This document shows positions 1 to 11,201 of a stretch of 64,000 nt of DNA, one piece after another. A program made the translations under genes and the position numbers. The notes below the pieces were generated by a model. The model searched no databases, was not told the DNA's origin, and saw only the letters and a program-made list of their open reading frames with translations. This DNA comes from Stomoxys calcitrans (Eukaryota; Arthropoda; Insecta; Diptera; Muscidae): assembly GCF_963082655.1 (NCBI RefSeq), contig NC_081552.1, positions 3,038,001 to 3,102,000 of the forward strand. The letters are read 5' to 3'. Numbering within the stretch: position 1 is the first letter of the stretch; the number at the start of each line of letters is the position of its first letter.

Positions 1-53
1 ATAGTCGACGTCAAATTTTGAAACACTTTTCATTATAATTCAACTATTTTTAT

Positions 54-1031
54 TATACCCACCACCGACGGATGGGGGTATATTCATTTTTGCATTCCGT
101 TTGCAACACATCGAAATATCCATTTCCGACCCTATAAAGTATATATATTCCTGATCAGCGTAAAGATCTAAGACGATCTAGACATGTCCGTCCGTCTGTC
201 CGTCTATCTGTTGAAATCACGCTACAGTCTTCAAAAATAGACATATTGAGCTGAAACTTTGCACATATTCTTTTTTTGTCCATAAGCAGGTTAAGTTCGA
301 AGATGGGCTATATCGGACTATATCTTGATATAGCCCCCATATAGACCGATCCTCCGATTTGGGGTCTTAGACCCATAAAAGCCACATTTATTATCCGATT
401 TAGCTGAAATTTGGGACAGTGAGTTGTGTTAGGCCGTCAACATCCTCCGCCAATTTGGCTCAGATCGGTCCAGATTTGGATATAGCTGCCATATAGACCG
501 ATCCTCCAATTTAGGGTCTTAGGCCCATAAAAGCCATATTTATTATCCGATTTTGCTGAAATTTGGGACAGTGAGTTATGTTAGGCCCTTTAACATCCTC
601 CGTCAATTTGGCTCAGATCGGTTCAGATTTGGATATAGCTGCCATACAGACCGATCCTCCGATTTGGGGTCTTAGGCCCATAAGAGGCGCATTTATGTCC
701 GATGTCGCCGAAATTTGGGACAGTAAGTTAAGTTAAGCCCCTTGACATACTTCTGCATTATCGCACAGATCGGTCCAGATTTGGATATAGCTGCCATATA
801 GACCGATCTCTCGGTTTTAGGTTTTGTGGCCATAAAAGGCGCATTTATTGTCCGATGTTGCCGAAATTTGGGACAAAGAGTTAAGTTAAGCCCCTCCACT
901 TATTTCTGCTACGGGACATATGTAAGGTATTAGTATTGCACCGGATTTTGACGAAAGGTGGTTTACATATATACCCGAGGTGGTGGGTATCCAAAGTTCG
1001 GCCCGGCCGGACTTAACGCCTTTTTACTTGT
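54..1031 (+). mobile_element. DINE-1/Helentron-like non-autonomous element, family A'
   Basis: The element starts at the sub-terminal motif TATACCCACCACC and ends just after a GC-rich hairpin (GGCCCGGCC core, about 996-1004) and TTTTTACTTGT. The inverse of the starting motif (GGTGGTGGGTAT, about 979-990) lies just before the hairpin. Inside are the mini-me core (the reverse of GACCCTATAAAGTATATATATTC type), a (GTCY)n tract near 186-210, and about three tandem units spaced 152-153 bp (GACCGATCCTCC near 345, 498 and 651). Sub-terminal inverted repeats, a 3' hairpin, a microsatellite and a minisatellite are the layout known for Helentron-derived DINE-1 elements. No coding capacity. Confidence 0.75.
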
Positions 1032-2545
1032 TTTTTAGAATAAAAAATTGCCTAATGTTAGTATGGGTCATAAATTTTCACTTAACGATGCCTTTTCTTA
1101 TTTATACAATATAAATAAAAATTTAAAATATGCAGAAAATGACATTCAAAATGTCTTCAGTTATTGATTGTTCATATTTCTTGTCATAATCTCAAATGAA
1201 AACTATGGCTCTTGAATTTTTTTAAAATTCAACAAAAAAAAAATGATTTGTTTATTTCGTTTTTTAATTATCGACCATACATTTCATATGGTTTGGTTGC
1301 TGGCTATGGCTTACACGACCATAAATTTGTTTACAACAGAATTTCTCCTTTCTACTTAAAGAAAAACATTTGCAATTAACCAATGACTTTTAGTGCCCTC
1401 TAAAACGGACAGTAAATGTCATGCATGAACAACTAACAAAAGAGGACAGACCACCTCCATCTGACAATGGAGTCGTTATAAAATTTCATCAAGTCTTAAG
1501 TACCATTGATAAGACGGACCAAGTCGACTAAGGCGCCCCCTAACAAGGTACATGGAACACGATTTACCATAAAGACCCAATCAAAATGATTTATGGAACT
1601 ATGGACAGTTGTTTTTTTTTTGCCGATATTTCCCATAGTACAACAACTAATAACACAATTATGAAAATTGAATTCCTAATTACTGCATTCAACGTTGGAA
1701 GCTAGGCCTTTTAACTGGGCCTAACCTCCCAAGTAGTTGGTCACAATTCTTATGAAAATTTTAGAATATCACTTCCAATGAATGCCACACATAAAAACCA
1801 CTAATAGCCCATTTAGTGGCACCCTGCATCCACAATATGTCGTCCCACCTCCCAATGGTCTTTAACGCGTAATGCATAAATAATGTTCTCATGTTGTTGT
1901 TATTGTTGTTCTATTGGATTTTCATTTTCATTTTTCTTCTTTTTTTTTTGGTGCGTATAAAAGTGAACTTTTTTCCTCTACGATTTTATTGGATTATGAA
2001 AAAACTATAAAGCAAAATATGAAATATTATAAAAGTCACAGGCGCCATCATAGGCACCCACCCTGCTCAGCTTCGTCGGCGGAATCAATGTAAAGCCATA
2101 AAATTGAAAACGACGAAAAAAATATTCGAAACTTTACAAACGAGGAAAATGGAATTTTTATAGAAAAACAGAAAATAACAAAAAGCTTAGGGACAAACCG
2201 CAATAAAACATAGAGAACACAGAAGAATGTTGTCGAACACGAATGCGGGGAGGTGAGCCCCTTTGTAAGCGTGTGTGTGTGTGTGTGTTGACGGTGGAGT
2301 CTTCTCCTATAGCACAAATAATATTTCCGATGAGTATTTTTGATTTATTGTAACAACTGTGCCGACAATCATCATACCAAAAATTTTGGGTATGAAAATG
2401 TGTTTTTTATTGGGTGGGCGACCCACAACCAAAAAAAAAGCGAAAAAAAGTCGAACCAAAACACAAAGTCAACCAAGCGGAGAATAGTGAACACTGGTAT
2501 GGAAAGTTGAAAAAAAAAACCAAAAACCATAACAAGAAACAATTA
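1032..2545. other. AT-rich intergenic DNA, no gene seen
   Basis: This stretch is AT-rich single-copy-looking DNA. It holds a short (GT)n run at 2271-2289 and poly-T/poly-A runs. Open frames on either strand are short, low in complexity and without recognisable domains. I see nothing functional here. Confidence 0.5.
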
Positions 2546-2782
2546 TTGGGTTGCCCAAAAAGTAATTGCGGATTTTTTAAAAGAAAGTAAATGCATTTTT
2601 AATAAAACTTAGAATGAACTTTAATCAAATATAAATTTTTTACACTTTTTTTCTAAAGCAAGCTAAAAGTAACAGCTGATAACTGACAGAAGAAAGAATG
2701 CATTTACAGAGTCACAAGCTGTGAAAAAATTTGTCTACGCCGACTATATGAAAAGTCCGCAATTACTTTTTGGGCAACCCAA
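2546..2782. mobile_element. Mariner-type MITE, copy 1 (237 bp)
   Basis: The termini are inverted repeats beginning TTGGGTTGCCCAAAAAGTAA and continuing to about 28 bp. TA dinucleotides flank both ends (2544-2545 and 2783-2784), the target duplication of Tc1/mariner elements. The repeat resembles mariner inverted repeats of the mellifera/cecropia subfamily. The interior is AT-rich with no transposase. A second copy of exactly the same length lies at 43775-44011 in the opposite orientation. Confidence 0.85.
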
Positions 2783-2869
2783 TAGAAATATATAAGCAAG
2801 AAATTTGGCCAATACACGTTTCACTTCTAAACTAAATTTTTCTTTACGAGATGGTGTCTAAATTTCAAT

Positions 2870-2970
2870 TTTGAAAGGAATGTCACAATTCCATTTCTAT
2901 AGGAAATTTTGGTCAAATTTCATTTCAAAAGAAAATTTTTGATAAAATTTTGTCAAAATTTAATTTTAAT
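2870..2970. repeat. AAATTTT-rich interspersed repeat fragment
   Basis: Short reiterated motifs of the form (G)AAATTTTGTCAAAATTT fill this stretch. Similar motifs recur near 28690-28795 and 32300-32420, which suggests one dispersed AT-rich family. Boundaries are unclear and there is no coding content. Confidence 0.4.
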
Positions 2971-2976
2971 GGGATC

Positions 2977-4060
2977 CTAGCTGAACCGGGCCCTCTCCGC
3001 TGTGCCTTCTTTTACTTTAAAGGGAGCAAAATTATTATGAATATATGAAAGAGTATAAATGTGTATCACTTGACTAACAGTATAACAATATAAGTGCCTC
3101 TATCTGAATGCCATACGATCTTTATTGGTCTACGAATTCGCTCGGAGGTCATTTAATGTCATTTAAGTTTGGGTGTTAGATGTACTCCATTCCTAAAACA
3201 CTTTATTTCAACCCGATATTCTTATGATGTTCGATTTAGGGGTGTTTTCGGGGGGAGTTGGTTCCGCCGGCACTTGGCCCTGAAAAAATATCAACATCGT
3301 CCTCTTTTCTCAAATACCATTATATAAACCCCATATTGCCATTGGTTTAAGGGGAGTTTATATGATGAGGCGTCCCCCAAACACTTGGCCACAATATTGA
3401 TTATCGAACTTGCTTTCCAATCTCAAATTACTTTCACTTCAGCCACATTTTGGCATGGTCGGTTAATTTCTACCCTTCGGGGGGTGTTTTGGCGAAGGGG
3501 TGGTGCCCCAAATACATGGTCCCACATTTGGACATCAGATTCGTATTCCACTCCCAAATGCTTTTATTTTAGCCTCATATTCCGGTCAATAAAATAATGG
3601 CTGTTTGTGGGGATTTTTGGGATAGTAGTAGACCCTCAGAAAATTGGCCCCGAAAGTGGGCATCAATTTCTTACTGTATTCCCTAATACCTTTCACTTGA
3701 GGCCCACGTTGACATGGTCGGTAAATATGCCCTATTTAGGGGTGTTTTTGGATGTGGGGTGGTCCACCAAACACTTAGCCCTAAAAACATATCAGCATCG
3801 TGATCTATTCTCATATATCATTTATTTGAACCCCATTGCCTTCAAATTGGATATCAAATTCGTTTTCTAATCTCAAATACTTTCATTGAAACTCCTTATT
3901 GCAAAAGTCAGCAAATATGTCCAGTTTGGGGTATGGGCACTAAAAACTATCAATATCGACATCCCCTAGACAGTTGGTCCCCAAAGTTGATATCTGATTC
4001 GTGGTCTATTCCCAAATGACTTTTATTAGAGCCCCATTTTCCCATAGTCCGCAAACATGA
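2977..4060 (+). repeat. Minisatellite-type dispersed repeat, family C
   Basis: After a CTAGCTGAACCGGGCC start motif come several diverged tandem units of about 130 bp. Each carries a version of 'CATGGTCGGTAAATATG', a G-rich segment (GGGGTGTTTTGG), 'CACTTGGCCC' and 'ATCAGATTCGTATTC'. The same units reappear at the right edge of the window (63650 onward), and the start motif alone recurs at 25416-25448. The short open frames seen here are by-products of the repeat. Confidence 0.6.
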
Positions 4061-4299
4061 CCGGTTTGTGGGCCGTTTTTAGAGATGGCGCGGCCACTCA
4101 CGGATTTGGCCTTAAAATATATATATCATATTCGTGTTCTACTTTATGTACTCATGCAATGGTCAGCAAATACTTCCTATTTGGGTGGGGTTATGGGGGT
4201 GGGGTGGCCCGTAGACACATTTTCCCGAATATTGAAATCTGATTCGTACATTACTCCTTTCATTGGTGCCCCATAGCTTATCATAAGAGATCACACAAA

Positions 4300-4735
4300 A
4301 TTTCCCATAAATCGCACCACCCATCTCCGAGATCTGGCGTTTCTTAAAATTGAGCATCTACAGGAAGCAATTCCTATCCGATTTGGTGGATGTATTGCGT
4401 AACGTATTTTTTTATGACTTCCAACGACTGTGCTAAGAAAAAATTCAAATCGGTCATAACCTGATATAGCTGCCATATAAACCGATCTGCGGTCTTGACT
4501 TCTTGAGCCACTAGAGGGCGCAATTGTTTTTCGATTTAGCTGAAATTTTGTACAACGGCTTCTCTCATGACGTTTTACATATGTGTCAAAGACGGCATGA
4601 ATCGGTTTATAGCCTAATGCAGCTCCCCTCAAACCGATCCCCCAATTTTACTTCTTCAGTCCCTAAAGTGCGCAATTCTTACTAGATTTGTCTGAAATTC
4701 AGTTCAATTATGGTCCGAAATGAACCATAACTTGA
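4300..4735 (+). mobile_element. Helentron-like family A fragment (minisatellite units only)
   Basis: Two or three diverged ~153-bp units carry the family A motifs AGCTGCCATATAAACCGATC and CTAGAGGGCGCAATT. Neither terminus is present, so this is a remnant. Confidence 0.55.
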
Positions 4736-5180
4736 TATTGTTTCAATAAAATATGTCCATTTCAATAAAATATGTCATATGCTTGTCTCTCGGTCCGTCC
4801 TTCTGCCTGTCCATGCTTAATTGTGTACAAACTACAGGTCGCAATTTTCATCCGATCGTCTTCAAAGGCTATCTAGACCAAATCTAGACCGAACTGGGCC
4901 AAATTGATAAAGGACGTCGAACAACCTAACTAAACTCACTGTCTCAAATTTCAGCGAAATCCAACAATAAATGCGCCTTTATGGCCCCAAAACCCAAAAA
5001 CGGAGAGATCGGTCTATATGGCAGCTATATCCAAATCTAGACCGATCTGAGCCATATTGCAGAAGTATGTCAAGTGGCTTTACTTAACTCACTGTCCCAA
5101 ATTTCGGCGACATCGGAAAATAAATGCGCCTTTTATGGGCCCAAAACCTTAAATCGAAAAATCGGTCTATATGGCAGCTA

Positions 5181-5787
5181 AAGGGTGATTTTTTTGAGGT
5201 TAGGATTTTCATGCATTAGTATTTGACAGATCACGTGGGATTTCAGACATGGTGTCAAAGAGAAAGATGCTCAGTATGCTTTGACATTTCATCATGAATA
5301 GACTTACTAACGAGCAACGCTTGCAAATCATTGAATTTTATTACCAAAATCAGTGTTCGGTTCGAAATGTGTTCAAATTTTGACAAATTTTGTTCAGCGA
5401 TGAGGCTCATTTCTGGTTGAATGGCTACGTAAATAAGCAAAATTGCCGCATTTGGAGTGAAGAGCAACCAGAAGCCGTTCAAGAACTGCCCATGCATCCC
5501 GAAAAATGCACTGTTTGGTGTGGTTTGTACGCTGGTGGAATCATTGGACCGTATTTTTTCAAAGATGCTGTTGGACGCAACGTTACGGTGAATGAACACA
5601 TTTCGAACCGAACACTGATTTTGGTAATAAAATTCAATGATTTGCAAGCGTTGCTCGTTAGTAAGTCTATTCATGATGAAATGTCAAAGCATACTGAGCA
5701 TCTTTCTCTTTGACACCATGTCTGAAATCCCACGTGATCTGTCAAATACTAATGCATGAAAATCCTAACCTCAAAAAAATCACCCTT
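5181..5787 (+). mobile_element. Internally deleted mariner/Tc1-like transposon with long TIRs, copy 1
   Basis: Inverted repeats of about 195 bp (5181-5375 and 5593-5787) start AAGGGTGATTTTTTTGAGG and are flanked by TA (5179-5180, 5788-5789). The left repeat contains the start of a transposase: ATG at 5294, then about 27 residues of an N-terminal helix-turn-helix (MNRLTNEQRLQIIEFYY). The middle (5393-5592) keeps only a piece of the catalytic domain with the first acidic residue (FSDEAHFWLNGYV). The rest of the transposase is missing, so the copy is non-autonomous. Compared with copy 2 at 43037 the left junction differs (AAATTTTGACAAATTTTG at about 5375-5392). Confidence 0.85.
5294..5592 (+). 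pseudogene. Transposase remnant (mariner/Tc1-like), HTH start plus partial DDE domain
   Basis: The frame from ATG 5294 encodes the N-terminal DNA-binding start and is lost near 5375. From 5393 another segment encodes the first part of a DDE catalytic domain, through FSDEAHFWLNGY and on to GRNVTVN. The second and third catalytic acids and the C terminus are absent. Because the right TIR is an inverted copy of the gene start, the opposite strand also shows the MNRLTNEQ frame; that frame is a consequence of the TIR and not another gene. Confidence 0.75.
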
Positions 5788-6329
5788 TATATTCAAATCT
5801 GAACCGATCTGGGCCAAATTGACGAAGGATGTCGAAGGGCCTAACTGAACTCACTGTCTCAAATTTCAGTAAAATCGGATAATAGTTGTGGCTTTTATGG
5901 GCCTGTGACCCCAAATCGGCGGATCGGTCTATATGGGGGAATCTGTGCAAAATTTCAGTTCAATATCTTTATTTTTAAGGACTGTAGCGTGATTTGAACA
6001 GACAGACGGACGGACATGGCTAGATCTTCTTAGATTTTCACGCTGATCAAGAATATATATACTTTATGGGGTCTTAGACGAATATTTCGAGGAGTTACAA
6101 GGGCTCCACCAGATTAATCCGGCACGTAGAACCGTCTGCCGTTGTATATCTATATATTTGTCGAAATGTGGAACGTATGGGTCTTCAAAATCTCCTTCCA
6201 TTTATGTACAAAAGAGGACAAAAAACCCTTCGGTTGAATTTATTTAACTACAATATTGGAAACATCTCTAAGATTCTATTAAGAAATCAAGAAATCATGC
6301 ACATGTAACCGAAACAATCGATAGGACGG

Positions 6330-6585
6330 CGCAAATCATATGGGGAGATCCGGATCATGAGAAGACGAGGTTATTACTGAAAGAAAGTAAGGAGAAGGTC
6401 AGTATAGCCTTCGGTATCATAACGGGTTCCATAATAGAAGTACAAGCTAAGCACTAAGCACTTATGCAAAATCGGTGCGGCAAGTGATAGCATGTGTAGG
6501 GTAGTCGGGGAAGACAACGAGATGTTGGAGCATTTCCTATGTCATTGCCCGGCTTTCGCTGCTAACAGACACCGACATTTAGGTG
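6330..6585 (+). pseudogene. LINE ORF2 C-terminal remnant
   Basis: Conceptual translation with breaks gives a LINE-type C terminus. Segments such as 'KIGAASDSMCR' and 'EDNEMLEHFLCHCPAF' show a Cys-His cluster (C...E.LEHFLC.CPAF) typical of R1/LOA/I-like ORF2 proteins downstream of the reverse transcriptase. Upstream decayed sequence from about 6110 may belong to the same element. Stops and frameshifts are present, and no reverse transcriptase core remains. Confidence 0.6.
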
Positions 6586-6671
6586 AGAGACACAATGCCA
6601 CACATTGTTACCAACTTAGGGGCGTTTCATGGATGGCAGTTTAGGTTAATTTCTTTTTCGAGGTTAATTTT

Positions 6672-8244
6672 TATACACTCCACCATTAGTATACCCCATT
6701 CTAAATTCGTCTTTCCGTTTGTAACACTTCGAAATATTGGTCTAAGACACTATAAAGTATATACATTCTTGATCGGGATGACATATAAATTCGATCTAGC
6801 CATGTCCGCCCGTCGGTGGAAAGCACTCTAACATATGAAGGTATAAGGCTAGGCGCATGGAATATGGCACAAATACTTCCAATTGGTGCAGGTCGGTTGG
6901 GATTGTAAATGACCCATATCGGTCTATATTTACACCAGCTTCCATATAAACCGATCTCCCGATTATACTTCTTAAGTCTCTAGAGGGCGTATCTCTTATC
7001 CGATTTTGTTGAAATTTTGCACAGACGCTGTATCTATGACCTACAAAATGCCTGCCTAGTATGGTCTGAATTGCTCTGCAACCTGTTCTAGCTCCTATAT
7101 AAACCGATCTCCTAATTTCACTTCTTGAGCCCCTATGGGGTGCAATTCCTATCGATTTGGTTGGAATTTTGCATAATGGCATCTACTATGGTTTTGAAAT
7201 ACCAGTCTGGCAGCTCATAGGGGCTGATGAAGTCAAGTGGAAGGACCAATATATTTATGGAAGCTTTATGCAAATCTGAATCGATAAAGCCCATTTGCAG
7301 TCCCCAGCGAACAACATCAATAAGAAGAATCTGAGTAAAATTTCAAATCCAGATCAATATTTCGATACGTTACAAACGGAATGACTAGATTAGTATACCT
7401 TTATACCGTGGCGTTGAGATAAAACAATAACGCTAATTCATCACAGGACCATTTATATCATCTGTGAAAGTTTTAAGAAAAGTCCGATTCGAACCATTAA
7501 TGCTGAACATTGTAGAAGTCATTGGCTAATATTTCAGTCCATTCGGATAAGAATTGCGCCTTGTAGGGGCTCAAGAACCAACATAGGGATATCGGCTTAT
7601 ATGGGATCTGTATCAAACTAAAGATCGATTCAGGCCATATTGGACACGTTTGTTGAAGGTCATGGGAGAAGCCGTTGTACAAAATGTCTACCAAATAGCT
7701 GCCATATAAACGGATCTGGTATTTTGACTTCTTGAGCCTCTAGAGGGCGCAATTCTCATCCGATTTGGCTGAAAATTTAAAGGTGATGTGTTGGTATCAC
7801 TTTCAAAAACCGTTCCAAGTAGGGTCTAAATCGGTTGATAACCTGTTATAGCTGCCATATAAACCTTGCTTGGGTCTTCACTTTTAGAGCTTCTAGAGGG
7901 AGCAATTATTATCCGATATGGCTGAAATTTTGCACGAAGTGTTTTATTTTGACTTCCAATAACTGCGCCAAGTATGGTCTAAATCAGTCCAACAACTGTT
8001 CTAAGTATGGTATAAATCGATGTATAACCTCATATAACTGCCATATAAACCGATCTCCCAGTTTGACTTTTTGAGCCTGTGGAGGGCGCAATTATTACTC
8101 CCTTTGCCTGAAATTTTTGAGGTTGTGTTTTCTATGACTGGTTCTTTTCTATTTGAAAAGTAATTCAAAGAACTGGAAATGGGCGATCCATGGTGGAGGG
8201 TATATAAGATTCAGCCCGGTCGAACTTAGCACGCTTTTACTTGT
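6672..8244 (+). mobile_element. Helentron-like element, family A, near full length (1.57 kb)
   Basis: It starts TATACACTCCACCA, passes a decayed mini-me core (TATAAAGTATATACATTC) and several diverged ~153-bp units with AGCTGCCATATAAACCGATC. It ends with sub-terminal GGTGGAGGGTATA (8192-8204), a hairpin ATTCAGCCCGGTCGAAC and CTTTTACTTGT. No coding capacity. Confidence 0.7.
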
Positions 8245-10295
8245 TTGTTTCTATAAAAGTTTCGTTTATATTTTTAAATTGTATTTCTTTATAATTTTTT
8301 TTACTAATTTGAATTCCAGAAGAAAATTGCTGGGTTTCTCATACTCTCTCCCCAAAGTGCATTCCATACCACGGTGCGATGTTGTATTGACAAAATAATA
8401 GAGAACTAAAAAAAAAAACAGCACCAAAAATCAGAAACATAACAAAGTGCCTGGAATAAAAGCATATCCCACAATTGTATGTTCGCACATTTGTCCGTGT
8501 GTGTGTATGTGGGGGGATGTAGATTTGTAATGATCTCCGGATTTCTTCTTTAGTCTTGCGTTTCTGTTTTTCCCAGTATTGTTGCTGTTTTTTCTTATTA
8601 TTGTAAAATATTTGACAAAAAAGTGAGAACATGCATTCTTCACATAGTCCAACACATGTATGAGTGTGTTTGTGTGTGTGTGTGGCAATGTGTGGGGCCC
8701 CCATTGGTTTATTGGGAATCGGGGAGAGATGGGGGGAAGGTACCGGAGTTTCTCTAAAAAAACTATTGGAATGAAGATTATTTTATCGAGCAATGCCCAT
8801 CCATGAGCAAATGCTTTTTTTATGAGAATGTCTTTTGGGGGAATGGGGGTCGGAAGGGATGGTATCGTAGTATCCCAGTATCGACGACAGCGATGACTTG
8901 AAAGATGAATGTGCGACAATAAAAAATATTGTCAAAATTATTTGTTAAACATGAATAAGGCATAAATTGTGAACACTACAAACTACAACAACAGCAGGAA
9001 GAACAACATTGATTAGAATACAACAAATTGAATTAATAATAGCAAAAAGTAGGAGGAACTAGGAGGGTCCAAGACATACATATGTGAACATATTCTGATG
9101 ACTGTTTTAGATAATAAATTGTGAAGTAGTCTTTCCTCTAATATGTAGTCCCAAGGATGCCATCCACACCAAGATTAATAATATGGACAATTTATTAACC
9201 AGAAAGCAAACGATTGAAATAAGATGTGGTCCAGCGATAACATGATGAACATCTTTTACATAAATCAATAAAAACAAAACTTTTGTACGACAACCGGTCG
9301 TCTGTTATCGAATATCCTAATCATAATGGAATGGAATGAATTTGACATTACCATGTGACATTTGTTGGAGAGGATATCTTTCAATTCAAAACAGACTACG
9401 AAAGGCATTTTCAAAAACTAGAAATAATATACAACGGTTAAGGATGCTAGGATCATGCCGCAAAAAACCCCGCGCCTAGCTGTTGACGTATTAAAACTCA
9501 ATTCGAGCTCTAAGTATGTATTTCGTTGTCAGACAAATGCAACTGTACCGCACCTATTTTTGTTCCAGTTCCAGAAATTATTCCAATGCTTAGGGGAACT
9601 AGATGATGCAAGGTTTATGACGTTTGCTTAGCTCATCGGGGTGATAGTGGTAATAAATGATTAATAGGGGAAGACTTGATCGAAGGGCCCATTGTCAGCG
9701 TCGCTTATGCTTGGGATGAGAAAGCATAAGCAGGGCTTTGACGTCCCGCTGGAATTTACACGATGTGCGATGGCGAGAAGGAGCTGGAGACGGTCGAACA
9801 ACTATTGCGTCAGTGCCGCAATTGCTAAAAAAAGGGACAGAATAATGGGAGAACTCCTTTTCAGTGCTTGGATTCCCACCAGGCCCTTAGTCCTCTTGTC
9901 AATCTGAAGTTCTGTTCACAGAAAAAAATAGCAAGAAAAATTGTATGTTAAAAATTTTATTGAAAATAAAATTGTTTTCGATAAAAACAATAATTGAATC
10001 AATTATTTTTAATTGAATATGATTTATTTCAACTACAGTCGTGATTCAATAAATTTTTAATTGATTCAATGAATTTTTGAATTACATCCGAAAATTTTTT
10101 CAATTATTTTTCGCAACAGAACATTTTATAATTTTCAATTAATAAATTGATTGATTCAATTCTAATTCTAATTGAATCCTAAAATATTTTCGAAGCATCA
10201 TATGCTTAAGTAAATTCAATTAAAGGCTATTTTGTCCCTTACAGTATAAAGAAAAGGAGATTTCAGAGACGCATATGTTTCACATTTTGAAAAAC
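8245..10295. other. Intergenic AT-rich DNA with microsatellites
   Basis: A (TG)n tract lies near 8655-8685 with several poly-A and poly-T runs. The two overlapping minus-strand frames at 8339-8919 are driven by CA/TG and poly-A tracts and show no domain. Near 9770-9830 a segment reads ELETVEQLLRQC, faintly like a LINE C-terminal zinc cluster, but it is too short to call. Nothing else is recognisable. Confidence 0.45.
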
Positions 10296-10301
10296 CTATA
10301 G

Positions 10302-10411
10302 CAATACCATGGCTGCCGTTTCTACGTGTCGGACCTACCCGATAGAGACCTTAATCGGCCTATGGCTGCCGCCGCAGTGCACAACACACTGCTTCGACAA
10401 CAACAACAAAT
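10302..10411 (+). mobile_element. LINE-derived short element (SINE-like), copy 1
   Basis: About 110 bp begins CAATACCATGGCTGCCG and ends in CTGCTTCGACAACAACAACAA. It resembles the 5' leader of the intact LINE at 48350 joined directly to a LINE-like (CAA)n tail. CTATAG flanks both sides (10296-10301 and 10412-10417), a likely target duplication, and the tail plus flank is then repeated once (10418-10439). Stem CCGAT/ATCGG (10339-10343 with 10354-10358) is preserved. Confidence 0.7.
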
Positions 10412-10507
10412 CTATAGGACAACAACAACAAATCTATAGGACACAACTACCAGACATACGGTTGCCCAAACAACTCACCTCAAGTTCCATGAAGTAAATA
10501 TCCTTGA

Positions 10508-11201
10508 ATCTAATACAAATTTGGATATAACAGCCATATAGACCGATCTCTCGGTTTTAGGTTTTGGGGTCATAAAAGGCCATTTATTGTCTGAATTCGC
10601 CGCAATTCGGGACAGTGAGTTGTGTTAGGCTCTTCGACATCCTTCTTTAATTTCACTCAAATCGGTCCAGATTTGGACAATGCTGCCATATAGACCTATC
10701 TTTCGGTTTAATGTTTTGGCACCATAAAAGGCACACATATTGTCCGATGTTGCCGAAATTTGGGACAGAGAGTTAAGTAAAGCCCCTCCACAAATTTCTT
10801 CAATTTGCCCCTGATCGGTCCAGATTTATATATAGCTCCCATATAGATCGATATCTCGATTTAAAATCTTGGTCCCAAAAACGCGCATTTATAATCCGAT
10901 TTCACTGAAATTTGACACAGCGACTTATGTTAGGCTTTTCGACATCCATGTTGTATATGGTTCAGATCGGTTTATTTTTAGATAAAGCTACTAAAAAGAC
11001 CAATATTTTGTTATACATAATTGGACAATGACTTGTGCTTATTAGTATTAGGTCCAAATCGGATCATATTTCGATATGACTGCTATGGGACATAAGGTAT
11101 GCAATTTTCACCGGATTTTAATGAAAGGTGGTTTACATATATACCCAAGGTGGTGGGTATCCAAAGTTCGGTCCGGCCGAAATTAACGCCTTTTTACTTG
11201 T
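10508..11201 (+). mobile_element. Helentron-like family A' element, 5'-truncated
   Basis: Four diverged units with GCCATATAGACCGATC are followed by GGTGGTGGGTATCC, a hairpin TTCGGTCCGGCCGAA (about 11167-11181) and TTTTTACTTGT. The 5' sub-terminal repeat and (GTCY)n tract are missing. Confidence 0.7.

Larger units (their letters stand above)
4860..6100 (-). mobile_element. Helentron-like family A' element, interrupted by a mariner/Tc1-like insertion
   Basis: Reverse-orientation units (GATCGGTCTATATGGCAGCT) run from about 4860 to 5180 and resume at 5788, so the DNA transposon at 5181-5787 is a later insertion into the TA of GCTATATTC. The (GACG)n tract, the ACATGGCTAGATC mini-me core and ACTTTATGGGGTCTTAGACG follow at 5998-6080. 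The 3' hairpin end is not seen. Confidence 0.6.

Noticed and set aside
5255..5674. Antisense 139-codon frame starting MNRLTNEQ in transposon copy 1
   Set aside because: It arises because the right inverted repeat copies the transposase start. Past the arm it reads the wrong strand of the catalytic fragment.
8431..8919. 162-codon minus-strand frame with His/Thr repeats
   Set aside because: It is driven by (TG)n/(CA)n tracts and overlaps another frame of similar length, with no domain.
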